Assembly (NCBI RefSeq): GCF_000764535.1
Contig: NZ_CP009571.1
Location: 1,426,001 to 1,490,000 of the forward strand
Direction: 5' to 3'
Origin: Sphingomonas taxi
Lineage (GTDB): Bacteria > Pseudomonadota > Alphaproteobacteria > Sphingomonadales > Sphingomonadaceae
DNA length: 64,000 nt
The first letter of the stretch is position 1. Each line of letters starts with the position of its first letter. This document shows, piece by piece, positions 25,883 to 34,205 of the stretch. The notes under the pieces are model-generated. The model worked only from the letters and a program-made list of their open reading frames with translations, made no database searches and had not been told where the DNA came from. The position numbers and the translations under genes were made by a program.

Positions 25883-26585
25883 GCCGATCGACCAGTCCGT
25901 CCGCGCCGAGCGTCAGCACGCGGTCGGCGATCGCCGCGCTCGCCTCGGAATGCGTCACCATCACGCCGGCTGCGCCATGACCGCGCACCGCGGTGGCGAA
26001 CAGCGCCAGCACCCGCGCCGCGGTATCGGGGTCGAGATTGCCCGTCGGTTCGTCGGCGAGGATCAGCGCCGGGCGATGGACCAGCGCCCGCGCGATCGCG
26101 ACCCGCTGCAACTCGCCGCCCGACAGGTCGCGGGCATAGCCGCCGCCGCGCCCGTCCAGCCCGACCGCATCGAGCATCGCATCGGCCCGCCGGTCGGCCT
26201 CCGCCGCGTCCGGCGAGACCAGCGCCAGCGGCAAGGCGACATTCTGCCGCAACGTCAGATAGGGCAGGATATGGAAGGCCTGAAAGACGAAGCCGATCCG
26301 CTCGCGGCGCAGCCGCGTGCGCGCCGCCTCGTCGAGCGTGCCGAGATGAATGCCGTCGATCGCGACTTTGCCCTCGTCGGCGTCGTCGAGCCCGGCGAGG
26401 ATGTTGAGCAGCGTCGACTTGCCGACACCGGATTCGCCGATGATCGCGACCAATTCCCCCGCCGCGACCGACAGGTCGAGATTGCGGAACAGCCTTCGCG
26501 GTCCGGGCACCGATTTGCCGAGCGCGCGCACCGCGAGCAACGGCCGCTCGCCATGTCCATCGCTCGTCCCAGCGTCCATGCTCAT
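25875..26585 (-). CDS. ABC transporter ATP-binding protein, MacB/LolD type
   Basis: Cytoplasmic ATPase subunit of 236 residues. Walker [11 protein letters not shown]-loop [11 protein letters not shown], signature [15 protein letters not shown], Walker [13 protein letters not shown] and H-loop VMVTHSE. The LDPDTA after Walker B and the overall length match the FtsE/LolD/MacB group, which drives FtsX-type permeases. Two close ATGs (26585 and 26579) are possible starts; aggatgagc precedes the second. Together with the permease and the AttH-like protein it forms an export or envelope-lipid system of unknown cargo. Confidence 0.93.
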   Translation of the reverse strand: MSMDAGTSDGHGERPLLAVRALGKSVPGPRRLFRNLDLSVAAGELVAIIGESGVGKSTLLNILAGLDDADEGKVAIDGIHLGTLDEAARTRLRRERIGFVFQAFHILPYLTLRQNVALPLALVSPDAAEADRRADAMLDAVGLDGRGGGYARDLSGGELQRVAIARALVHRPALILADEPTGNLDPDTAARVLALFATAVRGHGAAGVMVTHSEASAAIADRVLTLGADGLVDRRG

Positions 26586-26727
26586 CCTACCGCCCCCCCG
26601 TGCGCGCACCGCAGGCTGCGCCGGCACTTAGTCGGTACATCTGGTCACCCATTCGGTTCCCGCCACTGTCGGGCGGGCAACGCGAGGGTTTGCGAACCCG
26701 CACGTAACGCAGGCGGTCGCAGGCGAT

Positions 26728-26904
26728 GATGAGGCTCGATCGGTTTCCCCGACAGATCCGTCACCCCGGATCCGTTCCGGGGTCCACCGGGCCGCAAGGG
26801 CAACGTCGCGCCTCCAGCCTTTCTCCTCGCCGCGGGGTGGACCCCGGAACCAGTCCGGGGTGACGGAGTGGGCTTGGATAGCGCCGGGCCCATATGGACG
26901 GCCA
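26728..26904. repeat. Composite ~177-bp intergenic repeat, copy A
   Basis: Starts gatgaggctc, then a large inverted repeat with arms cgtcaccccggatccgttcc and its partner near ggaccccggaaccagtccgg, and ends with a conserved tail built on gggcttggatagcg. The whole arrangement including flanks recurs at 39329-39506, so it moved or was copied as one unit. It fills part of the 573-base gap between the ABC operon and the channel gene; the rest of that gap holds only the next repeat and no gene I can support. Confidence 0.8.
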
Positions 26905-26936
26905 TATGCGATAGCGCCGCGATGCAAACCCAAGCC

Positions 26937-27028
26937 AGTGCTCCCGCGGAGGCGGGAGCCCAGGGCCAAGCAAAACAATATCCTATAGCGTGCGTGACTC
27001 CTGGGCTCCCGCCTGCGCGGGAGCACTG
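26937..27028. repeat. Paired palindromes, cagtgctcccgcg family
   Basis: Hairpins cagtgctcccgcggaggcgg and ctcccgcctgcgcgggagca, facing each other around about 45 bases. A sequence variant of 15017-15104 and 45145-45237 with the same spacing and the same gggcc/gggct inner ends. Immediately follows the composite repeat 26728-26904. Confidence 0.8.
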
Positions 27029-27158
27029 ATGGTGTTTTCGGAAGTTTCACCCCCGGCAGGTAACACACCAATTTTCCAAGAGGTCTCGCAACGCGGCGCT
27101 TGCACTCCACCGGCAACCTCCCGCACCACAAGCGCATGGTCAGCACCGCCCCCGCCCC

Positions 27159-28244
27159 GTGAACCGGCATCATACCCCACGGCCGGCGCTGGCACCCGGG
27201 CGGATGGCCGCACCGGCGGCCCTGCGCCCGGTGCGCCCGCGCTTCTATCGCGCCGGGCGGCTCGGCCCGCTCACCACGCTGGCGATCCGCGCCGCCGCCG
27301 TGCTGCTGCTCGTCGGCATCGCGCTCGGCGGTCACTGGATCGACCGGGCGGGCCTGCGCGACAATACCGACGGCGCGGTCAGCTTCCTCGACATCGTCTA
27401 TTTCACCGTCATCACCGTGACGACGGTCGGCTATGGCGACATCGTCCCGGTCAGCGATTCGGCGCGGATGTTCGATACGTTCGTCGTCACGCCGATCCGC
27501 ATCTTCGTGTTCCTCATCTTCCTGGGAAGCGCCTACAGCTTCATGCTGCGGCAGGGATGGGAGCGGTGGCGTATGGGACTGGTCAGGCACGAACTGAAGG
27601 ATCACGTCATCGTCTGCGGCTTCGGCCGCTCGGGCTCGGCGGCGGTCGGCGAATTGATCGAACGCGGCCATCCGCCGGAGCGGATCGTCGTGGTCGACGC
27701 CAACGCCGACCGGCTGCGCCTCGCCGAGGCATGGGGCGTCGCCACCGTCGAAGGCGATGCGACCCACAACAAGGTGCTCGAAACCGCCAAGGTCGGTGCC
27801 GCGCGCAACGTCATCATCTGCCCCGGCCGCGACGACACCGCGGTGCTGATCATCCTCACCTGCCGTCGCCTCGCGCCGCATGCCGGCATCGCCGTCTCGA
27901 TCGCGGCGATCGAGAACGAGTTGCTGGCGCGCGACGCCGGTGCCAGCATCATCGTCAACCCGGTGAGCTTCGGCGGCCAGTTGCTCGCGCAATGCACCGC
28001 CGGCCCGCACGTCGCCGACTATGTCGCCGACCTCGTCACCCGCGGCGGCCAGATCGAATTGCGCGAACGCCCGGTCCGCGCCGACGAGATCGGTACCGCG
28101 CCGCGCGACGGCACCGACGGCCAGATCGTCCGCATCTATCGCGACGACCGGGCGATCGGCGTCCTGCAACCCGAAGCGCGCGAGCTGCGCGCCGGCGATT
28201 GGGTGATCGAGCTGGTCGAGGCCGCCGATGCGACCAAAATCTGA
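27159..28244 (+). CDS. Two-helix potassium channel with RCK/TrkA-N domain
   Basis: Inner-membrane K+ channel subunit, 361 residues. Outer helix LAIRAAAVLLLVGIALGGHW, pore helix and selectivity filter VITVTTVGYGDIVPVS, inner helix PIRIFVFLIFLGSAYSFM, then a cytoplasmic RCK domain with the nucleotide-binding VIVCGFGRSGSAAVGELIER and acidic VVVDANADR, and a TrkA-C-like end. This is the MthK/Kch-like layout. The GTG start gives a long basic N-terminus; the ATG at MAAPAALRPV (27204) may be the real start. No accessory Trk genes are near. Confidence 0.88.
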   Translation: MNRHHTPRPALAPGRMAAPAALRPVRPRFYRAGRLGPLTTLAIRAAAVLLLVGIALGGHWIDRAGLRDNTDGAVSFLDIVYFTVITVTTVGYGDIVPVSDSARMFDTFVVTPIRIFVFLIFLGSAYSFMLRQGWERWRMGLVRHELKDHVIVCGFGRSGSAAVGELIERGHPPERIVVVDANADRLRLAEAWGVATVEGDATHNKVLETAKVGAARNVIICPGRDDTAVLIILTCRRLAPHAGIAVSIAAIENELLARDAGASIIVNPVSFGGQLLAQCTAGPHVADYVADLVTRGGQIELRERPVRADEIGTAPRDGTDGQIVRIYRDDRAIGVLQPEARELRAGDWVIELVEAADATKI

Positions 28245-28253
28245 ACCGCGCCG

Positions 28254-28658
28254 ATGCAGGAACTGACCCTCGCCGTCGTCGGCATCGACTTCGCCAATGC
28301 CGACGGCAGCAACCGCCGCTCCGAAACGATGATGACGCTGCCAGGCGAGCCGGTCGCCCTGGTGCCGGAGCCGAAGAACAAGCACGACGGCAATGCCATT
28401 GCGGTCATCGGCCCGCGCGGCGTGCAGCTCGGCTATCTCAGCGCCGAGCGGGCGCCTTATGTCGGCATGCGGCTGGGTCGCGGCGAAGCGGTGGCGGCGA
28501 TCTTCCAGGGCATGGACGGCAATGCGGCCTATATCCGGCTGCGCTTCGGCGGCGGCCAGCCGACCTTGCCGACGCCATCCGCGCCGGCGCGACGGTCCGC
28601 ACCTTATGACCCGGACGCCTTCTATCCCGACGACGACGGGCCGGAATGGGGCGCCTGA
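28254..28658 (+). CDS. HIRAN-domain protein
   Basis: 134 residues made almost wholly of a HIRAN domain: LAVVGIDFANADGSNRRS at the start, then GEPVALVPEPKNKHDGNAIA and VIGPRGVQLGYLSAERAPYV. In larger proteins such as Rad5/HLTF this domain binds 3' DNA ends; stand-alone bacterial copies are of unknown role. The end is proline-rich and acidic (YDPDAFYPDDDGPEWGA). It begins nine bases after the channel gene and may be co-transcribed with it. Confidence 0.85.
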   Translation: MQELTLAVVGIDFANADGSNRRSETMMTLPGEPVALVPEPKNKHDGNAIAVIGPRGVQLGYLSAERAPYVGMRLGRGEAVAAIFQGMDGNAAYIRLRFGGGQPTLPTPSAPARRSAPYDPDAFYPDDDGPEWGA

Positions 28659-28662
28659 CCGC

Positions 28663-28881
28663 CTAGCGCAGGCCGAAACCGGCGGCGCTGCTCTCGCCGT
28701 CATCGGTCCGCTCGCGCCCGGCGAGGATATTCTCCAGTTCGCCGAGCGTATGCGGCACGTCGAGATGCTGCGCCCCCAGGAACAGGCGGCTGCCCTCGCC
28801 CTCCGGCACCGCATGGGTCAGTTTGTCGATATCGACCAGCGCCTTGCCCGTGGGCAGTATCTCGATCTGAACGAACCGCAT
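28663..28881 (-). CDS. Small hypothetical protein
   Basis: 72 residues starting MRFVQIEILPTGKALVDIDK with a good ribosome site (ttggagaagacgATG). The middle has GSRLFLGAQHLDVPHTLGEL, and the end is polar. Composition and codon-position pattern look like a real gene; no family recognised. It is convergent with the HIRAN gene, four bases apart, and 174 bases of empty sequence (28882-29055) separate it from the next gene. Confidence 0.55.
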   Translation of the reverse strand: MRFVQIEILPTGKALVDIDKLTHAVPEGEGSRLFLGAQHLDVPHTLGELENILAGRERTDDGESSAAGFGLR

Positions 28882-29055
28882 CGTCTTCTCCAAGTCGCAC
28901 CGCCTCGGCGCGTCGGCAGGAAACGAACCACCGCCGCGAAAGACGCGTGGGCGGAAACCGTCATCGGGCGTTATACCCGTCCGACCCGTGCAGGAGCCTC
29001 CATGCCAAGACCCGATATCCTCCGACCGCGCCATGCCGGCGAGCCGCGCTGATCC

Positions 29056-29277
29056 ATGGCAGAGGTGGTAATCAGCCCGAGCGGGCCCGGCGCGATGGAA
29101 GCCGGCCTGATGATCGACGAGACCGGCACCCGCTTCGTGGTGCTGACCTTCAACGAGCCCGATGCCGATCCGGTGCTCGTCACCTTCACGGTGCCGATCT
29201 TCCAGGATTACGTCCGCCATCTCGTCAAGACCGCCGAGGCGGCGGCGGACGAGCTCAATTGGGTGGTGCCGGACTGA
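29056..29277 (+). CDS. Small hypothetical protein
   Basis: 73 residues, MAEVVISPSGPGAMEAGLMI at the start; strand-rich middle (TRFVVLTFNEPDADPVLVTF) and helical end (YVRHLVKTAEAAADELNWVV). No signal peptide or motif recognised. It stands in the same frame as, and 45 bases before, the zinc-finger-like coding region that follows, so the two could form a short operon. Regarded as real on composition only. Confidence 0.5.
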   Translation: MAEVVISPSGPGAMEAGLMIDETGTRFVVLTFNEPDADPVLVTFTVPIFQDYVRHLVKTAEAAADELNWVVPD

Positions 29278-29325
29278 TCCGCCACGCCGCCGACCGCCCG
29301 TGTCTGTCCGAGGAGACCAAAGATC

Positions 29326-29670
29326 GCCCATGCCAGCAACGTCGTCTATTGCGACGGCCCCAACAGCCCGCATGCCTTCGACATCATCGCGCTGCAGCCG
29401 CGTAACGGCACGCTCGATGCGAAATGCCCGATCTGCCACGGCTATGGCCAGTGGAACGTCGAGATCGACCTGGTCAGCTTCCGCTGCAAGCGCGCGATCT
29501 GCGACACCTGTCACGGCGCCGGCTGGATCGAGACGGGCAACGACCCCGTCGGCCATGCCGACATCGTGATGGCACCCGACGGCTATCCGCAATGGGTGGT
29601 CACCTTCGACCGCCCGCAGGAAGCCGGACCGGCGCCGAGCGACCCCGCCGCACCGCTGTCGCCGGAATGA
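29326..29670 (+). pseudogene. DnaJ-type zinc-finger small protein lacking a start codon
   Basis: An open frame of about 115 codons carries two CxxCxGxG modules (CPICHGYG and CDTCHGAG) with an extra cysteine CKRAIC between, as in DnaJ zinc fingers. It reads ASNVVYCDGPNSPHAFDIIA from its N-terminus and ends RPQEAGPAPSDPAAPLSPE. No ATG, GTG or TTG lies in frame between the preceding in-frame stop (29275-29277) and the conserved start. The ATG at 29330 follows a good site (gaggagacc) but is one base out of frame; one extra G after it would give MASNVVYCDG. So the gene has a one-base deletion, or there is a sequencing error. Confidence 0.6.
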
Positions 29671-29729
29671 TGCTGGAACTCTGCGAATGCCGTCACCAGC
29701 GGCATGCCGACCATGGCCGGTTGCGCTGC

Positions 29730-29804
29730 TGGTGACCCCTACGGGAATCGAACCCGTGCTTCAGCCGTGAAAGGGCCGCGTCCTAACCGCTAGACGAAGG
29801 GGCC
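29730..29804 (-). tRNA. tRNA-Glu (TTC anticodon)
   Basis: Folds as a cloverleaf: acceptor GGCCCCT/AGGGGTC, anticodon loop CTTTCAC with anticodon TTC, T-loop GGTTCGATTCC. The 3' CCA is encoded (tgg at 29730-29732 on the plus strand). D-loop TCTAGCGGTTAGGA. Isolated tRNA gene; I see no integrase or attachment duplication beside it. Confidence 0.96.
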
Positions 29805-29858
29805 AGCGAGGGGTGCTGCTAGAGGGGGGTCGGCGATCGGTCAAGGGGTTGTGATGCA

Positions 29859-31613
29859 TCAATTCGCCCAGGCGGCGTCTTCCAGGTGCATTTCCGCCGC
29901 CGGGCGGCTGCCCCAATCGTCGATCCTGGCGCGGCCGGCGAGCCATAGCCGGCGGTGCGGCGCGGCGGCGAGCAGCGCCTGCCCCAGCGCGGTGTCGGCG
30001 GCGCGGAACGCCACCGCCTTGAAGCTGCGGCCGTCGTCGCCCGCCACCACCGCGCGGACGTGGCCGCTGCCGACGACGTCCGCCTTGATGATCCGCACCG
30101 GCCCGGCGGCGATCCGCGGCGCCGGCCAGCCCATGCCGTACGGTCCGCCGACATCGAGCGATTCGACCAGCAGCGGGTTGATCCCGCCGGGCGCGAGCAC
30201 CGCGTCGACCAGCAACGCGCGCTCACCGATCGCGCGGTCGACGCCGGCGGCCAGCCGCTCTTCGAGGAAATCGGCGAAGGCGGCGATGCCGTCGGCGGCG
30301 ATCGTCAGCCCCGCCGCCATCGCATGGCCGCCGCCGGCGACGAGCAGGCCCTGCTCCTTCGCCGCGAGCACCGCCGCGCCGAGATCGACCCCGGCGATCG
30401 ACCGGCCTGAGCCTTTGCCGAGCCCGTCCTCGCCGATCGCGATGACGATCGCCGGCCGGCCGAACTTCTCCTTCAGCCGTCCGGCGACGATGCCGATCAC
30501 GCCGGGATGCCAGCCCTCGCCGGAGACGACGACGACGCGGCGGCCGTCGTTGGCGAGCAGCTCGGCGGCTTGCTGCACCCCCGCCTCGATCAGGCGGCGC
30601 TCCTCGTTGAGCCGGTCGAGTTCCTCCGCGATCGCGCGCGCCTCGTCGGGATCGCGCGTGGTGAGCAGCCGCACGCCTAGATCCGCGCGGCCCACCCGGC
30701 CGCCGGCGTTGATCCGCGGCCCGAGCGCGAAGCCGAGGTCGCTGCACGTCGGCGCGCGCGTCAGCCGCGACGCCTCGATCAACGCGGCGAGGCCGACGTT
30801 GCGGCGCTGCGCCATCACCTTGAGCCCCTGAGCGACGAAGGCGCGGTTGAGGCCGCGCAGCTGCGCGACGTCGGCGACGGTGCCGAGCGCGACGATGTCG
30901 AGATGGTGGATCAGATTGGGCTTGGGCCGATCGGCGAAGAAGCCGCGTGCCTCCAGCGTGCGCAGCAGCGCCGCGGCCAGTAGAAAGCAGACGCCGACCG
31001 CGGCGAGATGGCCGTGCGCCGCGCCTTCGTCCTCGTCGAGCCGGTTGGGATTGACCAGCGCATGCGCCAGCGGCAGCGCGGCGGCGCATTTGTGGTGGTC
31101 GACGACGACGACGTCGACCGGATGCGCGTGCGCCATCGCCAGCGCCTCGAACGCCTGTGCGCCGCAGTCGACGGTGACGATCAGCGACGCCCCCTCCCCC
31201 GCCAGCCGGACCAGCGCGTCGCCCGACGGGCCATAGCCTTCGAGCAACCGGTCGGGAATGTACGGCCGCGCCTCGAGCCCGAGATCGCGCAGCACGAGGA
31301 TCATCAGCGCCGCCGAGGTCGCGCCGTCGACATCGTAATCGCCGAACACCGCGACGCTCTCGCCCGCCTGCACCGCATCGGCGAGGCGGATCGCGGCGCG
31401 GTCCATGTCGCGGAACACCGACGGGTCGGGCATGAAGGCGCGGATCGACGGCGCGCGATGCTGGTCGAGCGTCTCGCGCTCGGCGCCGCGGGCGAGCAGC
31501 AATTGCGTGACGAGATCGTCGGCACCGAAACCGTCGCGCGCGTCGGCGGCGAGGCTGCGCCAATGCCAGGGCTGGCCGAGAATCGAATGCGATACGCCGA
31601 GAACGGGGGTCAT
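29859..31613 (-). CDS. recJ: Single-strand-specific DNA exonuclease RecJ
   Basis: 5'-3' exonuclease in recombination and mismatch repair. It has 584 residues: DHH phosphoesterase with metal motifs AVFGDYDVDGATSAA, TVDCGAQAFE and VVVDHHKCA, followed by DHHA1 with VVVVSGEGWHPGVIGIVAGR and GGGHAMAAGLT, then the OB-fold C-terminal domain. Length is normal for RecJ. Start MTPVLGVSHSILG. Alone on its strand, with a 96-base gap to the small membrane protein upstream. Confidence 0.95.
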   Translation of the reverse strand: MTPVLGVSHSILGQPWHWRSLAADARDGFGADDLVTQLLLARGAERETLDQHRAPSIRAFMPDPSVFRDMDRAAIRLADAVQAGESVAVFGDYDVDGATSAALMILVLRDLGLEARPYIPDRLLEGYGPSGDALVRLAGEGASLIVTVDCGAQAFEALAMAHAHPVDVVVVDHHKCAAALPLAHALVNPNRLDEDEGAAHGHLAAVGVCFLLAAALLRTLEARGFFADRPKPNLIHHLDIVALGTVADVAQLRGLNRAFVAQGLKVMAQRRNVGLAALIEASRLTRAPTCSDLGFALGPRINAGGRVGRADLGVRLLTTRDPDEARAIAEELDRLNEERRLIEAGVQQAAELLANDGRRVVVVSGEGWHPGVIGIVAGRLKEKFGRPAIVIAIGEDGLGKGSGRSIAGVDLGAAVLAAKEQGLLVAGGGHAMAAGLTIAADGIAAFADFLEERLAAGVDRAIGERALLVDAVLAPGGINPLLVESLDVGGPYGMGWPAPRIAAGPVRIIKADVVGSGHVRAVVAGDDGRSFKAVAFRAADTALGQALLAAAPHRRLWLAGRARIDDWGSRPAAEMHLEDAAWAN

Positions 31614-31709
31614 GGGTGTCGAGGGGTTCCGGGATAGGTGCCACGATCAGGCACCCTCATGCCTTAGGGCAGAACGGACGTTATCGTAACCATATTGCCC
31701 GAGGTACCT

Positions 31710-31994
31710 CTATCTATTTGCGTCCTCGCTCGCATGCGCGTTTCGGAACCACCAGACCCAAAGCAGCGTCAGCGCCGATAGCGTCCCGATCGCCCGGACG
31801 AGCAAGGGCATCGCCGCCCAGGGCGGCGCCGACCCGCTATACCGGGCGAGGGCATAGCCGATCGCCAAGGTGAAGGCGCCGAACCGCGCCGGAGCGAGCG
31901 GCGCCAACCACCGTATTCCCCAGAAGGCCACCGCGGCGACCAATAGCGTCGAACCGAAGGCGTTCAGCAGGTGCGACAGCAAATCCATCGCCAC
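31710..31994 (-). CDS. Small three-helix membrane protein
   Basis: 94 residues with three hydrophobic segments (LLNAFGSTLLVAAVAFWGIR, FGAFTLAIGYALARYSG and LLVRAIGTLSALTLLWVWWF) and a short polar end. No family recognised. Start at MAMDLL or two codons later. It diverges from dnaX and precedes recJ on the same strand. Confidence 0.6.
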   Translation of the reverse strand: MAMDLLSHLLNAFGSTLLVAAVAFWGIRWLAPLAPARFGAFTLAIGYALARYSGSAPPWAAMPLLVRAIGTLSALTLLWVWWFRNAHASEDANR

Positions 31995-32101
31995 AGGCTA
32001 TGCCGCTCCGCGACCAATGGCCAGATCGAATAGCGCGCGCGACGGAGTGCCGACCCTATGCACCTTCGACACCGGCCCCCCGCCGCCCTATATGCAAGCC
32101 A

Positions 32102-33748
32102 ATGGCCGATTCCTTCGATCTGGGCGAACCGCCGCAGCCCGCGGCCAAGGCCGCCCCCTATCGCGTGCTCGCGCGCAAATACCGTCCGCAGACCTTTTCC
32201 GAGCTGATCGGGCAGGATGCGATGGTCACCACGCTCGGCAATGCGATCAAGCGCGACCGGCTGGCGCATGCCTTTCTGATGACCGGCGTGCGCGGCGTCG
32301 GCAAGACCTCGACCGCGCGGCTGATCGCCAAGGCGCTCAATTGCGTCGGTCCCGACGGCACCGGCGGCCCGACGATCGATCCGTGCGGCGTCTGCGAACC
32401 GTGCCGCGCGATCGCCGAAGGGCGCCATATCGACGTCATCGAGATGGACGCCGCCAGCCATACCGGCGTCGACGACGTGCGCGAGATCATCGACGCGGCC
32501 CGCTATGCCGCGGTGTCGGCGCGGTACAAGATCTACATCGTGGACGAGGTCCACATGCTCTCCAAGAACGCGTTCAATGCGTTGCTGAAGACGCTGGAAG
32601 AGCCGCCCGCGCACGTCAAATTCCTGTTCGCCACGACCGAGGTGAACAAGGTGCCGATCACCGTGCTGTCGCGCTGCCAGCGCTTCGACCTGCGCCGCAT
32701 CTCGGCGGAGCAGCTCGCCGCGCATTTCGCCTTCGTCTGCAGGCAAGAGGGCGTAGAGGCCGAGCCCGAGGCGCTGATGCTGATCGCGCGTGCGGCGGAA
32801 GGCTCGGCGCGCGACGGCCTGTCGATCCTAGACCAAGGCATCGCGCATGCCGGGCTCGAAGGCGGCGGCGTGACCGCGGCGGCGGTGCGGCAGATGCTCG
32901 GCCTGTCCGATCGCGGCGCGGTACGCGACCTGCTCGCCCTCGTGCTCGCCGGCGATGCGGCGGGCGCCCTCGCCAGCCTGCGGCGGCAGTACGATTACGG
33001 CGTCGATCCGCAATCGGTGCTGCGCGCGATGCTCGAGAGCGTCCACGGCATCACGCTCGCCAAGGTCGGCACCGCCGAAGACCCGGCGCAGCCGGTCGAG
33101 GAGCGCAACGCGCGCGCCGAATGGGCGGAAAAGCTGTCCTTCCCTGCCCTGCACCGGCTCTGGCAGCTCTTCCTCAAGGGGCATGACGAGGTCGCCAGGG
33201 CGGCACTGCCGATCGAGGCGGCGGAGATGGCGCTGCTGCGCGCGATCCACGCCTCGACCTTGCCCGACCCCGGCGAGCTGGCGAAGCAGATCGCCAGCGG
33301 CAAGCTCGGCGCTTTGTCGGCGCCCGCGGCCGCTGCCCCCGCAGCACCGGCCGCGCCGGTCGCTGCCGAACGGCCCGGCGCGCCCGCCGATTTCGAGGGC
33401 CTCGTCACCCTGCTCGAGGACAAGGGCCATTTCGCCGTCGCCGCGCAGCTCAGCCACGGCGCGCGCGTCGTCCGCTACGAAGCGCCCGAGCTGGTGCTCA
33501 GCGGATCGCGGCCGATGTCGGCGGACACGCTGCGCGACGTCGCCGAGGCGCTGAAGGCGGCGACGGGGCAGGTATGGAAGATCGTCTTGGAGGATGCGCC
33601 CGGCGCGCCTACCTTGCGCGAGAAGGCCAAGGCGGATGAAGAGGCGACACGGCAGGCGATCCTCGCCACGCCGCTGGTGAGGGCGGCCTTCGCGGCCTTT
33701 CCCGAAGCCGAACTGGAAGCCTGGCCGGGCAAACGGAGCAACGCATGA
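32102..33748 (+). CDS. dnaX: DNA polymerase III subunits gamma and tau
   Basis: Clamp-loader ATPase, 548 residues. AAA+ domain with Walker A GVRGVGKTST, zinc site PCGVCEPCRAI, DEVHMLSKNAF and sensor SRCQRFDLRR; domain III follows, then an alanine/proline linker (SAPAAAAPAAPAAPVAAE, about 401-420) and a tau-type C-terminal domain that contacts the polymerase. MADSFDLGEPPQP is taken as start; the ATG upstream in frame has no family counterpart. I see no frameshift site for gamma. Overlaps ybaB by four bases. Confidence 0.95.
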   Translation: MADSFDLGEPPQPAAKAAPYRVLARKYRPQTFSELIGQDAMVTTLGNAIKRDRLAHAFLMTGVRGVGKTSTARLIAKALNCVGPDGTGGPTIDPCGVCEPCRAIAEGRHIDVIEMDAASHTGVDDVREIIDAARYAAVSARYKIYIVDEVHMLSKNAFNALLKTLEEPPAHVKFLFATTEVNKVPITVLSRCQRFDLRRISAEQLAAHFAFVCRQEGVEAEPEALMLIARAAEGSARDGLSILDQGIAHAGLEGGGVTAAAVRQMLGLSDRGAVRDLLALVLAGDAAGALASLRRQYDYGVDPQSVLRAMLESVHGITLAKVGTAEDPAQPVEERNARAEWAEKLSFPALHRLWQLFLKGHDEVARAALPIEAAEMALLRAIHASTLPDPGELAKQIASGKLGALSAPAAAAPAAPAAPVAAERPGAPADFEGLVTLLEDKGHFAVAAQLSHGARVVRYEAPELVLSGSRPMSADTLRDVAEALKAATGQVWKIVLEDAPGAPTLREKAKADEEATRQAILATPLVRAAFAAFPEAELEAWPGKRSNA

Positions 33749-34068
33749 AGAATATCGACGAAATCCTCGCCATGGCGCAGAACGTCCAGAACGAATTGCA
33801 GAAGGCGCAGGACCAGCTCGACACGATCGAGGTCGAGGGCGTCTCGGGCGGCGGCCTCGTCAAGGTCAAGGCGAGCGCCAAGGGCCGGATCATCAACATC
33901 GCGATCGACGATTCGCTGATCGAAGTGTCGGAAAAGCAGATGCTCGAGGATCTGCTCGCGGCGGCGTTCAACGACGCGCGGACCAAGGCAGACGCGGTGT
34001 CGGGCGCTGAAATGTCGAAGATGACCAGCGGTCTGCCCCTCCCGCCGGGCTTCAAACTGCCGTTCTGA
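33745..34068 (+). CDS. Nucleoid-associated protein YbaB/EbfC
   Basis: Small DNA-binding dimer, 107 residues: MKNIDEILAMAQNVQNELQK helix, then EVEGVSGGGLVKVKASAKGR strand region and C-terminal helices ending PLPPGFKLPF, the family signature. It is coupled to dnaX by an ATGA overlap, the usual dnaX-ybaB(-recR) order; recR is not next here, where a palindromic repeat and convergent mtgA follow. Confidence 0.95.
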   Translation: MKNIDEILAMAQNVQNELQKAQDQLDTIEVEGVSGGGLVKVKASAKGRIINIAIDDSLIEVSEKQMLEDLLAAAFNDARTKADAVSGAEMSKMTSGLPLPPGFKLPF

Positions 34069-34087
34069 CCTTTCCTTACCAAGGACT

Positions 34088-34178
34088 GTCATCCCCGCGC
34101 AGGCGGGGATCCAGACGCGCGGATTTCTCTTGAGCCGCAACGCCAGCGTTTATGGATCCCCGCCTGCGCGGGGATGAC
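34088..34178. repeat. Paired palindromes, gtcatccccgcg family
   Basis: Left hairpin gtcatccccgcgcaggcggg and right hairpin ccccgcctgcgcggggatga, with about 50 bases between. Same family as 7265-7290 and 57984-58076. Located between convergent ybaB and mtgA. Confidence 0.85.
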
Positions 34179-34205
34179 GATGATTTGGGAGGAGCGGGAA
34201 ACCCC

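Noticed and set aside
26586..27158. Possible CRISPR array from closely spaced repeats
   Set aside because: The repeats are facing palindromes of two different families, not regularly spaced direct repeats with spacers, and no cas genes are present.
29667..29735. 22-codon Cys/His-rich frame (MMLELCECRHQRHADHGRLR...)
   Set aside because: It starts with an ATGA overlap and looks like a metal-binding peptide, but it runs into the opposite-strand tRNA-Glu including its encoded CCA. It is more likely chance than a gene.
29700..29860. tRNA-Glu as integration site of a mobile element
   Set aside because: No integrase, no direct repeat of the tRNA end, and household genes on both sides.
31995..32101. 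Search for the SRP RNA (ffs), which often lies before dnaX in alphaproteobacteria
   Set aside because: No GGAAG/GCAGCC-type tetraloop hairpin or conserved core is present in this gap.
33300..33420. Programmed frameshift for the dnaX gamma product
   Set aside because: No slippery A-run such as AAAAAAG with a following hairpin was seen in the linker region.
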